Assembly: GCA_018623155.1 (NCBI GenBank)
Contig: JAAZVZ010000004.1
Location: 1-64,000, forward strand
DNA from: Glaciecola sp.
GTDB taxonomy: Bacteria > Pseudomonadota > Gammaproteobacteria > Enterobacterales > Alteromonadaceae
DNA length: 64,000 nucleotides
Direction: 5' to 3'
Shown: positions 1-8,375 of the stretch, in pieces
How the letters are laid out: each line of letters begins with the position of its first letter
Numbering within the stretch: the first letter of the stretch is position 1
Program-made: the position numbers and the translations under genes
Notes under the pieces: generated by a model
What the model was told of the DNA's origin: nothing
What the model saw: the letters and a program-made list of their open reading frames with translations, nothing else
The model's database searches: none

Positions 1-561
1 ATGCTTTTTTTAATCATGGACCCTTTGGGCAATATGCCCATTGTTATGTCAGTATTAAAAGAGTTTCCAGAGCGTCGACGTTTAATTATCTTGGTTAGAG
101 AACTGATATTCTCGCTGCTTATTTTGCTTGGTTTTTTATTTGCAGGAGAAACAATCCTAATTTTTTTGAACATCGAACAAGAAACCGTCAGTATCGCTGG
201 CGGGATTATATTGTTTATTATTGCACTGAGGATGATTTTCCCTACGCCTGGAGGGGTGATGAGTTTACCTAAAGGGGAAGAACCCTTTATTGTGCCATTG
301 GCAATTCCGATGATTGCCGGCCCATCTTCGATGGCGGCGTTAATATTGCTCTCTAACCAGGCACCAACGCGAATTGTCGATTGGTCATTGGCACTGTTGG
401 GGGCATGGGCATTGACTGCTATAATCTTGCTTAGTGCTAATAAGTTGTATCGTCTGTTGGGAGATAAAGGCTTAGCAGCAATAGAGAGATTGATGGGGAT
501 GATTTTGATCATGCTATCAATTCAATTATTTTTAAACGGGATCAAAAATTACCTCGCATGA
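1..561 (+). CDS. yhgN: YhgN-like MarC-family inner-membrane protein, 5' end cut by window
   Basis: Integral membrane protein of the MarC/YhgN family (UPF0056). These proteins are multi-pass inner-membrane proteins whose transported substrate, if any, is not established. The visible 186 residues are strongly hydrophobic with about five or six membrane segments, and carry family blocks IMDPLGNMPI near the start, SIAGGIILFIIALRMIFP near residue 65, and GEEPFIVPLAIPMIAGPSS near residue 92. E. coli YhgN has roughly ten more residues before the IMDPLGN block, so the first base of the window lies inside the gene and the ATG at base 1 is probably internal. The stop overlaps the start of the next gene in an ATGA, suggesting translational coupling. 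Family assignment is firm; function is unknown. Confidence 0.85.
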   Translation: MLFLIMDPLGNMPIVMSVLKEFPERRRLIILVRELIFSLLILLGFLFAGETILIFLNIEQETVSIAGGIILFIIALRMIFPTPGGVMSLPKGEEPFIVPLAIPMIAGPSSMAALILLSNQAPTRIVDWSLALLGAWALTAIILLSANKLYRLLGDKGLAAIERLMGMILIMLSIQLFLNGIKNYLA

Positions 562-1199
562 AAAAGCTATCTACCTTTCAAAGGATTCGCGAACTTAAAC
601 CGCAACAAGCTATTATCTTTGCTGCATCAGTTTTATCCCGCATGACACCGCATTATACATTGTACTTCGAAGCCAAAGCCGATACTGAGCAAGCTTCTTT
701 GGCAGAACATATTTTGCATCTTGTATGGCAACGGATCGCGGATCCTAAGCAAAATTTCAATCTCAATGTCCAAATTGAAAAACTCGAAGAGAGCTTACCG
801 GATCCGGCAACAGACGATGCCTTTGGCGTGCTGCCGGCAGTGGATGCTGGCTTGGGTCTGATTGCTGTGCTGAGATTTTGGCAAAACGCGCAAGACGACG
901 CACCGGTTATGGTGGCAAAGCTCGCACAAGGTGGGGTAGAAGCGTTTTTGTTGGCGACTGATTTGGCATCAGAGTATGTTTCTGTGCAAGCCATAACAGA
1001 TGAAGAAGAATATGCTATCGCGAATCGGCATCTCAATCAGCAAATTAAAAGCCATCCATTGATGGTATTTGAGACCGAATGGCAAAATGCTCTGTTAGAT
1101 ACATTGCAACAAAATACATCACCCAATAAAGTCCTTGTGGGTGAGTGTCAAAGCATGGTGAATGAAACTGGGATCACAACATTGGGTATTGAACTTTAG
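558..1199 (+). CDS. DUF416 (YjaG-like) protein
   Basis: A 213-residue soluble protein matching the DUF416 family, whose E. coli member is YjaG. No biochemical role is established for the family. The N-terminal half shows the family pattern of an early aromatic/Met block (LSRMTPHYTLYF, about residue 27), then a Trp-containing helix (ILHLVWQRI) and a conserved FGVLPAVDAGLGL segment near residue 88. There is no signal peptide or membrane segment, so it is probably cytoplasmic. The ATG overlaps the stop codon of the upstream yhgN-like gene by four bases, so the two are probably co-transcribed. It converges with rsmD, whose stop lies 17 bases downstream. The family call comes from recalled similarity to YjaG rather than a motif with known chemistry. 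Confidence 0.75.
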   Translation: MKKLSTFQRIRELKPQQAIIFAASVLSRMTPHYTLYFEAKADTEQASLAEHILHLVWQRIADPKQNFNLNVQIEKLEESLPDPATDDAFGVLPAVDAGLGLIAVLRFWQNAQDDAPVMVAKLAQGGVEAFLLATDLASEYVSVQAITDEEEYAIANRHLNQQIKSHPLMVFETEWQNALLDTLQQNTSPNKVLVGECQSMVNETGITTLGIEL

Positions 1200-1215
1200 A
1201 TAGCCAATACGGACT

Positions 1216-1812
1216 TTACCGTTCAAGCTGGTACAGACCGTAGATAAATCCGCTCGTGCGCGCAGATCTTACTTCGCTGAGATTCAGTTCCGCCCAATCG
1301 ATGGTTAAGTCAGGTTCATGCTCACAATATATGAGTGTGTTTTCATTAATCATATTGTATTTGAATAGATGCTCTAAAAAAGCAACCAGTAATTGTTGTT
1401 TAAATGGCGGATCAACAAACACAATATCAAACGGTTTGGTTATGGCTAACTTAACCGAATCGATTTCAAATGCGCTACCTTCATAAAGCGAGATTGTCTT
1501 GGAAAGGTCAAGCATCTCAACGTTTTGTTTCAATTGGCGACAAGCTGAACTATTTAGTTCACACGCAATAACTTTACTTGCGCCACGAGAGGCTGCTTCA
1601 AAAGCCAAACTACCACTACCAGCAAAAGCATCCAAGCACACAGCGTCCACAATGTGACCTTGCAACCAATTGAATAAAGTTTCTTTTGCGCGGTCAGTTG
1701 TTGGTCTGAGCCCAGCGCTATCTAGCACTGGCAGTTTCCGACCGCGATGACGTCCACTGATGATTCTAATATGTCCGCTTGGAGATGGATTTTTTTGCTT
1801 TTTGTGACGCAT
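1216..1812 (-). CDS. rsmD: 16S rRNA (guanine(966)-N(2))-methyltransferase RsmD
   Basis: SAM-dependent methyltransferase that makes m2G966 in 16S rRNA of the small subunit. The 198-residue protein has a basic N-terminus (RHKKQKNPSPSGHIRIISG), the RsmD signature GRHRGRKLPV followed by GLRPTTDRAKETLFNWL, SAM-binding motif I LDAFAGSGSLAFEAASRGA near residue 60, and the catalytic motif VDPPF near residue 132. Length equals the usual family length. It is divergent from ftsY, with about 87 bases between the two starts; the rsmD-ftsY arrangement is also found in enteric bacteria. The start used is the ATG giving MRHKKQK. Confidence 0.95.
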   Translation of the reverse strand: MRHKKQKNPSPSGHIRIISGRHRGRKLPVLDSAGLRPTTDRAKETLFNWLQGHIVDAVCLDAFAGSGSLAFEAASRGASKVIACELNSSACRQLKQNVEMLDLSKTISLYEGSAFEIDSVKLAITKPFDIVFVDPPFKQQLLVAFLEHLFKYNMINENTLIYCEHEPDLTIDWAELNLSEVRSARTSGFIYGLYQLER

Positions 1813-1899
1813 TCACGCTAAACCTTAAAGGAATCTAATGATATGATAACAAAATTAACTTATTACCAGTAACTGCTTGTAGCCAAGGTTTGTTTTTTG

Positions 1900-2946
1900 A
1901 TGTTTAACTTGTTTAAGAAAAAGGACACAAAGCCTGATTCAACCTCCCCTGAATCGACTAATCCAACTCCAGAACAGACTGAAAAAAAAGGTCTTTTTGC
2001 GTCACTCTCTGAGCGTTTGTCACGGACAAAAGCCAATATCGGCAGTGGCTTTAAGTCGTTGTTTAGCGGACGCAGTATTGATGAAGATTTGTATGAAGAG
2101 TTGGAAACGCAACTTTTGGTCGCAGATGTAGGCATGTCCACGACCCAAAATATTATCGAGCACTTAACGCAGCACGCTGACAAGTCTGCATTGAAGGATG
2201 CCGATGCCTTATTTTTAGAGCTCAAGTCTTACATGGCAGAATTGTTGAGTAAAGTTGAAGATCCTCTTGATAAACAACTTGAGATACACAATGCAGAAGG
2301 CCCATTTGTTATTTTGATGGTGGGTGTGAATGGAGTAGGAAAAACGACTACCATTGGCAAAATGGCCAAACAATTTCAGGCTCAAGGTAAGAAAGTGATG
2401 TTGGCTGCAGGGGATACTTTTCGTGCAGCAGCTGTGGAACAGTTACAAGTGTGGGGTGAACGCAACGATATTCCGGTCATTGCTCAACATACAGGTGCCG
2501 ACAGCGCTTCTGTGTTATATGACGCGCTAAATGCTGCGCAAGCAAGAGGCGTTGATGTATTAATTGCCGATACAGCAGGTCGCTTACAAAATAAAGACCA
2601 CCTCATGCAAGAGTTAGAAAAAGTCGTGCGCGTCATGCGTAAACTCAACCCTAATGCACCGCACGAAATCATGCTTACTTTAGATGCGGGAACGGGGCAA
2701 AATGCTATTAGTCAAGCCAAGTTATTTAATGATGCTGTTGGTTTGACTGGGATTAGCCTTACGAAACTCGATGGCACCGCCAAAGGCGGGGTGATTTTCC
2801 CGATTGCTGAGCAGTTTTCACTGCCTATTCGTTACATAGGTGTGGGTGAAGGCATTGATGATTTACGTCCATTCCAAGCGCAAGAATTTATAGATGCACT
2901 GTTTGATGTACCCGAGTCTACTGAGGGAACAGAAGCACAACCATGA
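1900..2946 (+). CDS. ftsY: Signal recognition particle receptor FtsY
   Basis: SRP receptor GTPase that docks ribosome-SRP complexes at the inner membrane for co-translational insertion. The 348-residue protein begins with a short basic Phe-rich amphipathic helix (MFNLFKKKD) and a short linker with Ser/Thr/Pro/Glu. This is much shorter than the long acidic A domain of E. coli FtsY. The NG domain follows: helical N domain, then G1 GVNGVGKTTTIGKMA near residue 145, GDTFRAAAVEQL, DTAGRLQNK, and TKLDGTAKGG. I use the ATG at 1900 rather than the TTG one codon earlier, because an AAGG at 1885-1888 is well spaced from it. The gene overlaps ftsE by four bases and forms the conserved ftsY-ftsE-ftsX unit. 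Confidence 0.96.
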   Translation: MFNLFKKKDTKPDSTSPESTNPTPEQTEKKGLFASLSERLSRTKANIGSGFKSLFSGRSIDEDLYEELETQLLVADVGMSTTQNIIEHLTQHADKSALKDADALFLELKSYMAELLSKVEDPLDKQLEIHNAEGPFVILMVGVNGVGKTTTIGKMAKQFQAQGKKVMLAAGDTFRAAAVEQLQVWGERNDIPVIAQHTGADSASVLYDALNAAQARGVDVLIADTAGRLQNKDHLMQELEKVVRVMRKLNPNAPHEIMLTLDAGTGQNAISQAKLFNDAVGLTGISLTKLDGTAKGGVIFPIAEQFSLPIRYIGVGEGIDDLRPFQAQEFIDALFDVPESTEGTEAQP

Positions 2947-3653
2947 TCAAATTTGCCAACGTCAGTAAAACGTATAGTGGAGGCCAAGTCGCCCTACAAA
3001 GAGTGAACTTTGAGCTCAAAGCTGGTGAGATGGCTTTTTTGACAGGTCATTCTGGCGCAGGTAAATCAACCATATTAAAACTGATCAGCCTAATGGAACG
3101 ACCAAGTGTTGGTGAAGTATTTATCAATGGGCATGATCTCAATCAGCTGCGACGAAAAGACATTCCTTATGTCAGACGCGATATCGGTATGATTTTTCAG
3201 TCGCATCAGTTGCTGATGGACCGTACGATATTTGATAATGTCGCCCTTCCACTAGTCATTGAAGGGTATACGCGTAAGCAAATTGTACGACGGGTTTCAG
3301 CTGCGCTTGAATTAGTCGGCTTGCGCAATAAACAAGAATTATCCCCAAAAACCTTGTCTGGCGGTGAGCAACAGCGCGTTGGTATTGCTCGGGCTATCGT
3401 AAATAACCCACCTTTATTACTCGCTGATGAGCCAACTGGAAACTTAGATCCAAAACTGTCTTTGGAAATTTTTCATTTATTCGAAGAGTTAAATAATCGC
3501 GGTATGAGTATCTTCATTGCGACCCATGATTTAGGTCTGATCGCGCGCTTAAAGCATCGTACACTCACATTGGATAAAGGCAGAATGATTGAGGATGCTC
3601 TACAAGACGACCTATCGTCGATAACGACCAAGTTGCCGGGGAATGTGCGATGA
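2943..3653 (+). CDS. ftsE: Cell division ATP-binding protein FtsE
   Basis: ATPase subunit of the FtsEX complex, which sits at the septum and activates peptidoglycan hydrolases (through EnvC in E. coli) during division. The 236-residue ABC ATPase shows Walker A GHSGAGKST near residue 35, the Q-loop in GMIFQSHQLL, signature LSGGEQQRVGIARAI near residue 138, Walker B LLLADEPTGNLD near residue 158, and the switch His in IATHD. It overlaps ftsY upstream and ftsX downstream by four bases each, typical of a tightly coupled operon. Length is slightly above that of E. coli FtsE (222 residues) because of a C-terminal extension. Confidence 0.97.
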   Translation: MIKFANVSKTYSGGQVALQRVNFELKAGEMAFLTGHSGAGKSTILKLISLMERPSVGEVFINGHDLNQLRRKDIPYVRRDIGMIFQSHQLLMDRTIFDNVALPLVIEGYTRKQIVRRVSAALELVGLRNKQELSPKTLSGGEQQRVGIARAIVNNPPLLLADEPTGNLDPKLSLEIFHLFEELNNRGMSIFIATHDLGLIARLKHRTLTLDKGRMIEDALQDDLSSITTKLPGNVR

Positions 3654-4630
3654 GTATACTTTTTCAAGGTCGCGGCAACGCCAATAAGATTCGCAAACAA
3701 TCAATATTCCAACGCTTTCGCGGGGGAATTACTAATCACGTCAGGCAGATATTTTCTTCATTGGGAGAACTTTGGCGAACGCCACTCGCGTCTGTTATGA
3801 CCATTGCGGTTTTGGGACTGAGTATCACCTTGCCAAGCGCGCTGTACATTTTGGTCAAAAACAGTTCACAAGTGACTACGAACTGGGAGCAGGCAGGCGA
3901 AATCACTCTCTACCTTAAAGAACAAACTACATTAAAACAGGCCAATGCTACGGTATTGAGTGTGCGTTTTATGCCAGAAGTTGAAGAGGTGCAATTAATT
4001 ACAGCAGAACAAGCACTTACAAACTTTGAAGCGCAATCTGGGCTAACTAACACTCTTTCATATCTTGATAAGAACCCTTTACCACATGTGCTTGTTGTGA
4101 CACCGAAACGTGAACATTTAGCGCCTACCGCTGCGGAGCAGTTATTAGCGCGCTTAAATCGTTTAACGCATGTTGATTTTGGTAAGTTAGATATTGAATG
4201 GTTAAAACGGCTCACTGCCATTTTATCAATTGCCAGTGACATCGTCTGGGTCGTCGCATTGTTGCTGTGTATTTCAGTGGTATTGATTATTGGTAACACC
4301 ATTCGCTTGAATATTTTAAATCAGCGTGAAGAAATCATTGTGATGAAGCTAGTGGGCGCAACGGATAATTTTATTCGCTTTCCATTTTTGTATACCGGTA
4401 TATGGTATGGGCTACTCGGTGGTTTGATGGCATGGTTTCTTGTGGTATTTATTTTGTGGTGGATCCAGTCGGGTATTGAGGCATTAGCTGAACTCTACCA
4501 AGCAGATATTGTGTTAAGTGGACTCGATGGCACTGCGCTTTCAGTGATTCTTGGTTTGGCGGTTATGTTAGGGTTACTGGGTTCTTATATATCAGTACAA
4601 AAACACATTAAAGAAATTGAACCAAAATAG
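3650..4630 (+). CDS. ftsX: Cell division permease-like protein FtsX
   Basis: Membrane partner of FtsE; not a classical transporter but a mechanotransmitter that controls septal murein hydrolases. The 326 residues contain a positively charged N-terminal tail, a first membrane segment near residues 48-66 (VMTIAVLGLSITLPSALYI), a periplasmic domain of about 100 residues, and three further membrane segments near residues 190-215, 240-265 and 295-315. The segment after the second membrane helix (RLNILNQREEIIVMKLVGAT) is the classic FtsX motif. The start overlaps the ftsE stop. The gene ends 171 bases before rpoH. Confidence 0.96.
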   Translation: MSILFQGRGNANKIRKQSIFQRFRGGITNHVRQIFSSLGELWRTPLASVMTIAVLGLSITLPSALYILVKNSSQVTTNWEQAGEITLYLKEQTTLKQANATVLSVRFMPEVEEVQLITAEQALTNFEAQSGLTNTLSYLDKNPLPHVLVVTPKREHLAPTAAEQLLARLNRLTHVDFGKLDIEWLKRLTAILSIASDIVWVVALLLCISVVLIIGNTIRLNILNQREEIIVMKLVGATDNFIRFPFLYTGIWYGLLGGLMAWFLVVFILWWIQSGIEALAELYQADIVLSGLDGTALSVILGLAVMLGLLGSYISVQKHIKEIEPK

Positions 4631-4643
4631 CCAAGCAACGTAA

Positions 4644-4673
4644 CTTGAAATACGGGTTTTAATGACCACATAT
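4644..4673 (+). promoter_or_regulatory. Candidate sigma-32 (heat-shock) promoter upstream of rpoH
   Basis: Within the ftsX-rpoH gap, CTTGAAA at 4644-4650 equals the sigma-32 -35 consensus, and CCACATAT at 4666-4673 matches the -10 consensus CCCCATnT at all but one specified position, with a 15-base spacer. This is read by eye and not tested. A separate vegetative-type candidate lies further downstream: TTGACG at 4723-4728 and TTTATT at 4746-4751 with a 17-base spacer. Confidence 0.45.
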
Positions 4674-4801
4674 ACATAAAGTTAAACTAAGACTGAACCG
4701 GGCCGTTAAAAAACGCAGCATTTTGACGATATAACGATAAAAGGTTTTATTTCGACTGTTTTATTTGCTATATTTTTGTAAGGTTTAAAAGAGGTTTTAC
4801 A

Positions 4802-5650
4802 ATGACACAATCAATGCAAATGGCATTATCATTACCACAAAGTGGTAGCATTGAAAGCTATGTACAATCTGTTTCCAATATTCCGATGCTCAGCGCTGAT
4901 GAAGAGCGCAGCTTAGCGGAGCGCTTGTATAATGAAGGCGACTTAGAGGCTGCTCGAGAACTCGTCATGTCACATTTGCGCTTTGTAGTGCATATTGCCA
5001 AATCATATTCAGGTTATGGCCTACCACAAGCGGATTTGATCCAAGAGGGCAATATAGGCTTGATGAAAGCCGTCAAGCGCTTTGATCCTAACGTTGGAGT
5101 GCGTCTAGTTTCTTTTGCTGTGCATTGGATAAAAGCTGAAATACACGAATTTGTCCTGAAAAACTGGCGCATTGTGAAAGTCGCTACTACAAAAGCTCAG
5201 CGCAAATTGTTTTTTAATCTTCGCAAAGCCAAGAAGCGTTTAGGTTGGTTTACGCATGAAGAAGTGCAAAAGGTTGCACAAGAGCTTGGCGTGAGTGAAA
5301 AAGAAGTATTGCAGATGGAAGCTCGTATGGGCTCCCAAGATACGGCGTTTGATTTGACGGATAGTGATGACGATGATAGCAATTTTGCTCCGGCTCAGTA
5401 TCTAGAGGACAAATCATCAGGTGTAGAGGAAACCGTAATCAACGCTGATTATGATGCAAACGCTTCCAAGCGCCTATACTCAGCTATTAAAACACTTGAT
5501 GAGCGTTCGCAAGAAATCATTGAGACGCGTTGGTTGGCTGATGACAAGATGACATTGCAAGATTTGGCCGCCAAGTACAATGTGTCTGCGGAACGTGTTA
5601 GACAAATTGAAAAAAATGCAATGAAGAAGATCCAAGCAGCGATGGTATAA
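4802..5650 (+). CDS. rpoH: RNA polymerase heat-shock sigma factor RpoH (sigma-32)
   Basis: Alternative sigma factor that directs RNA polymerase to heat-shock promoters (chaperones, proteases such as HslVU). The 282-residue protein has sigma region 1.2 ([16 protein letters not shown]), region 2 with the [18 protein letters not shown] core-binding segment and [23 protein letters not shown], the RpoH-specific box QRKLFFNLR near residue 135, and region 4.2 with the helix-turn-helix [23 protein letters not shown] at the C-terminus. A GAGG at 4790-4793 is suitably placed before the ATG. It follows ftsX in the usual ftsYEX-rpoH order but with its own candidate promoters, including a sigma-32-like one. 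A strong terminator follows. Confidence 0.97.
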   Translation: MTQSMQMALSLPQSGSIESYVQSVSNIPMLSADEERSLAERLYNEGDLEAARELVMSHLRFVVHIAKSYSGYGLPQADLIQEGNIGLMKAVKRFDPNVGVRLVSFAVHWIKAEIHEFVLKNWRIVKVATTKAQRKLFFNLRKAKKRLGWFTHEEVQKVAQELGVSEKEVLQMEARMGSQDTAFDLTDSDDDDSNFAPAQYLEDKSSGVEETVINADYDANASKRLYSAIKTLDERSQEIIETRWLADDKMTLQDLAAKYNVSAERVRQIEKNAMKKIQAAMV

Positions 5651-5671
5651 ATTCTTCGCTCAGAATTAACC

Positions 5672-5697
5672 AAAGGTCGCCCATGGCGACCTTTTTT
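5672..5697 (+). terminator. Rho-independent terminator after rpoH
   Basis: Ten-base-pair perfect stem (AAAGGTCGCC at 5672-5681 with GGCGACCTTT at 5685-5694), loop CAT, then a T run to 5697. The stem carries A and T runs on both sides, so it can also serve the convergent yiiD-like gene that ends at 5700. Confidence 0.9.
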
Positions 5698-5699
5698 AT

Positions 5700-6602
5700 T
5701 TAGTCTGTGACCGGCAAAACCCAGTATACGCCGTTAAATTCGGCAACCGCTTGTAATCCATCCAAAATTTGAACAGATAACTCGATGCGGGTTTTTTGCT
5801 TATTAGATAATTGTGAAAAGTCACCCTGTAACGCATCCAAATCGGCAATACCCCGTGGTTGAGACGTTACTGGTTTATGATAGTGAATTTGTCCATCACC
5901 TAAAACAATATTACCTGTTAGGGCACGTTGTCGCAGCTGTAAATGAATTAAGCCCCAGCCTGTCAGTGTGGCGAGTGAGTAAATACTTCCTGCAAACATC
6001 GAACCATGAAGATTGATATTCTTGTTCAGTGAGGCACGCACTTCAAAGGTCAAGCCATCATACTGGTAGACTTGAATGCCCATTTGTTCACTAATCGGGA
6101 TGGTGGTTTGCCACGTTTGTTGTAATTCAGCACACCATTTGGGGTGCATCAAAATCCGTTGTGTGGTTCCTAGCTGTTTCACCATCTGAATGCGTTTGAG
6201 TTTAAGCAAATCTTTGGGCGCAGATTCTTGTTTTTCATACCCACATGAAGCAAAAAACGCTTCAGAAGTTTCCAAGCTATTGGTAACAGCCCTAACTGCA
6301 CCTTGGCCTATCGCATAATTTTCTAAGGCAGCAATAATTACTCGGCCTAAACCTTTACCATGAGCGTCAAAATCGACTGCGATATGCCGAATTTGTACTT
6401 CGTCAGCGGCATTAAAATGCAGTCTACCCACGGCAACAATCTCGTTATTAGCATTAATTACCATACGATGGTGAGCAACGGCATCGTACTCGTCTTTTTC
6501 TGAGCCGAGCGGTAGGTTGAAAGGCTCACGCAAAATTCGCCAGCGAAACTGATAATAACGTTCGAGAAGCTCATCGTTTTTTGGTGTGAGTACCTTATAC
6601 AT
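5700..6602 (-). CDS. yiiD: YiiD-like fusion: GNAT acetyltransferase plus hotdog thioesterase domain
   Basis: Two-domain cytoplasmic protein related to E. coli YiiD. Residues 1-145 form a GNAT acetyltransferase: ERYYQFRWRILREPFNLP near residue 11, the acetyl-CoA-binding stretch FDAHGKGLGRVIIAALE near residue 85, and FFASCGYEKQ. Residues 160-300 form the YiiD-type thioesterase domain (PISEQMGIQVYQYDGLTF, then HGSMFAGSIYSLATLTGWGLI with the hotdog helix). Substrates are not known. I use the ATG at 6602 giving MYKVLTPKND; a longer reading would run 31 codons into dtd. This start lies two bases after the dtd stop, so dtd and yiiD are co-translated, as in E. coli. Confidence 0.88.
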   Translation of the reverse strand: MYKVLTPKNDELLERYYQFRWRILREPFNLPLGSEKDEYDAVAHHRMVINANNEIVAVGRLHFNAADEVQIRHIAVDFDAHGKGLGRVIIAALENYAIGQGAVRAVTNSLETSEAFFASCGYEKQESAPKDLLKLKRIQMVKQLGTTQRILMHPKWCAELQQTWQTTIPISEQMGIQVYQYDGLTFEVRASLNKNINLHGSMFAGSIYSLATLTGWGLIHLQLRQRALTGNIVLGDGQIHYHKPVTSQPRGIADLDALQGDFSQLSNKQKTRIELSVQILDGLQAVAEFNGVYWVLPVTD

Positions 6603-6604
6603 GC

Positions 6605-7048
6605 TTAGTCCATATTGATTGTGAATGTCACAGGTCCGTCGTTGACAAGAGCCACTTGCATATCCGCTCCGAATTGACCAGTTTGTATTGTACACTGAGT
6701 TTGTGACTGGATGGTAGTGATGAAATGTTCATATAGTCTGTTCCCTAATATAGGGGGCGCTCCACGAGAAAAGCCTGGACGATTACCTTTTTTGGTATCG
6801 GCAACCAGAGTAAATTGGGAGACGATGAGGATCTCACCAGATATTTGTTCAATGTTAAGGTTCATTTTATCCTCATTATCACTGAACATTCGAAACTTTA
6901 GGATTTTTTGAATGAGCTTTTCTGCCGTCATTTCTGTGTCAGTTGATTCCACACCGAGTAATATCAACATTCCGTAATCAATATGTGCAATGCGTTCACG
7001 TGCTACCGATACTGACGCATTTTGTACTCTTTGAATCAGTGCAATCAT
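6605..7048 (-). CDS. dtd: D-aminoacyl-tRNA deacylase
   Basis: Hydrolyses D-aminoacyl-tRNAs (such as D-Tyr-tRNA) and mischarged Gly-tRNAAla, protecting translation from D-amino acids. The 147-residue protein begins with MIALIQRVQNASVSV, has the SQFTLVADTKKGNRPGFS active-site segment near residue 78, and ends with NDGPVTFTINMD, which contains the GlyPro motif that gives chiral rejection of L-amino acids. Length is the normal 145-150. It sits between pip and the yiiD-like gene on the minus strand, with gaps of 23 and 2 bases, so the three are probably one transcript. Confidence 0.96.
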   Translation of the reverse strand: MIALIQRVQNASVSVARERIAHIDYGMLILLGVESTDTEMTAEKLIQKILKFRMFSDNEDKMNLNIEQISGEILIVSQFTLVADTKKGNRPGFSRGAPPILGNRLYEHFITTIQSQTQCTIQTGQFGADMQVALVNDGPVTFTINMD

Positions 7049-7071
7049 ATCGTTCCTTATCGTCTAATGAG

Positions 7072-8034
7072 TTAAATGAGTTTTGCCATCAAATCTGTGG
7101 CATCCTTCAATGCTGAGGCAATACTCGGCTCTGATGTGCTGTGGCCCGCATCTGCTACAACCTGAAGCGTACTATTAGGGAGAGAACGTTGTAATAGATA
7201 AGACGCTTCGAGTTTACAAATCATATCATAGCGACCGTGCACAATGTAAACGGGGAGTTCGGAGAGCACATCGACATGCTTCAAAATATAATTTTCGGAT
7301 ATAAAACAGTTGTGTTTTAAATAATGGCATTCAAGAGAGGAGAGACTCGATACTTGGGCCAAATCATAGTTTGTAACCGGATCGCCATAGGGGTGTTGTA
7401 TCCGCGAAATACGTTCTTCCCAGTTATACCAAGCACGTAACGAATCAGTTTGTAAAAACCTATTTTTTTGGCTAAAGCGTTCTTCAAATAATTCGCAGAC
7501 GGTTTGAGTCGAGGTGGATTTATCAATTGGCATGTCTTGGGTAAATGCTTCATAGTGTTCAGGGTAAAGTTGAGCCGCACCGCCATTTGGAGAGATAAAC
7601 CAGTCTATATCTTCTTGGCGAGCCAAAAACACCCCTCTTAATACCAACCCTAATACGGTCTCTGGTGCTTTTATTGCGGCTAAAAGTGCTAGAGTAGCGC
7701 CCCAACTGCCCCCAAATAACAACCATTTTTCGACTAAACAATGCTGTCGGATCATTTCAATATCAGCTAATAAGTCTTCTGTGGTATTGTCACGTGTCTC
7801 AGCAAGAGGTGTAGATTGACCGGCTCCACGTTGATCAAAAGCGATAATCCGGTAAACATCAGGGTTAAACATAGCAGAATAATTTGCACTTATTCCTCCA
7901 CCTGGCCCACCATGAATAAATAAAACAGGAATGCCATTAGGGTTGCCGGTCTCTTCAATATATATGGAGTGCAGCCTTGAGGGCGATAATCTGTAATGGG
8001 TATAAGGGGAAGTAATGGGGTATAAGTTACTCAT
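7072..8034 (-). CDS. pip: Proline iminopeptidase (S33 family)
   Basis: Alpha/beta-hydrolase that removes N-terminal proline from peptides in the cytoplasm. The 320 residues show the oxyanion motif HGGPGGG near residue 41, FDQRGAGQSTP near residue 67, the nucleophile elbow GGSWGATLAL with Ser near residue 110, Asp in HGRYDMICK near residue 267, and His in VADAGHSTSEP near residue 297. That is a complete Ser-Asp-His triad. The fold and motifs match the bacterial Pip family of 310-320 residues. It is the first gene of the minus-strand group pip-dtd-yiiD. The ATG used gives MSNLYPITSPY. Confidence 0.93.
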   Translation of the reverse strand: MSNLYPITSPYTHYRLSPSRLHSIYIEETGNPNGIPVLFIHGGPGGGISANYSAMFNPDVYRIIAFDQRGAGQSTPLAETRDNTTEDLLADIEMIRQHCLVEKWLLFGGSWGATLALLAAIKAPETVLGLVLRGVFLARQEDIDWFISPNGGAAQLYPEHYEAFTQDMPIDKSTSTQTVCELFEERFSQKNRFLQTDSLRAWYNWEERISRIQHPYGDPVTNYDLAQVSSLSSLECHYLKHNCFISENYILKHVDVLSELPVYIVHGRYDMICKLEASYLLQRSLPNSTLQVVADAGHSTSEPSIASALKDATDLMAKLI

Positions 8035-8112
8035 TGCTATTGTATTTTTTATTGTTTTGAACTAGTTTTAATTCACGCGTTGTTAAACATTAATTGTATT
8101 AAGGAAATCACT

Positions 8113-8346
8113 ATGTCACATCAGGGTTCAGGGGGCAATGTAATCGCCGCCATTTGTAGTTTAATTTATCCTGGCCTGGGACAGCTGGTACAAGGTCGAC
8201 TTTTGCCAGCGTTATTATTTTTTTTAGTTTGTACCATTAATTATGCTTTAGCTGCTACAGGTATTTTATTTTTTATGATTATTTTTGCTCTTATCTTTCA
8301 TCTTTGGGCAATTATTAACGCAGCTAAATACAACCCTAATAACTAG
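8113..8346 (+). CDS. Small membrane protein with TM2-like PGLGQ motif
   Basis: A 77-residue hydrophobic protein of unknown function. After a short Ser/Gly-rich start it has a segment SLIYPGLGQLVQGRLLPALL, which resembles the PG-GQ turn of TM2-type small membrane proteins, and then a long hydrophobic stretch ending HLWAIINAAKYNPNN, consistent with two or three membrane helices. I prefer the ATG at 8113 over an in-frame one 33 bases upstream because AAGGA at 8101-8105 is well spaced before it. It is followed 29 bases later by the DUF2959 lipoprotein gene and may share its transcript. Confidence 0.75.
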   Translation: MSHQGSGGNVIAAICSLIYPGLGQLVQGRLLPALLFFLVCTINYALAATGILFFMIIFALIFHLWAIINAAKYNPNN

Positions 8347-8375
8347 AACTTTATGAGAATACAAGGACGTAGCAA

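Noticed and set aside
3910-4302. A 130-codon open frame antisense to ftsX
   Set aside because: No ribosome site or recognised domain; ftsX on the plus strand is unambiguous.
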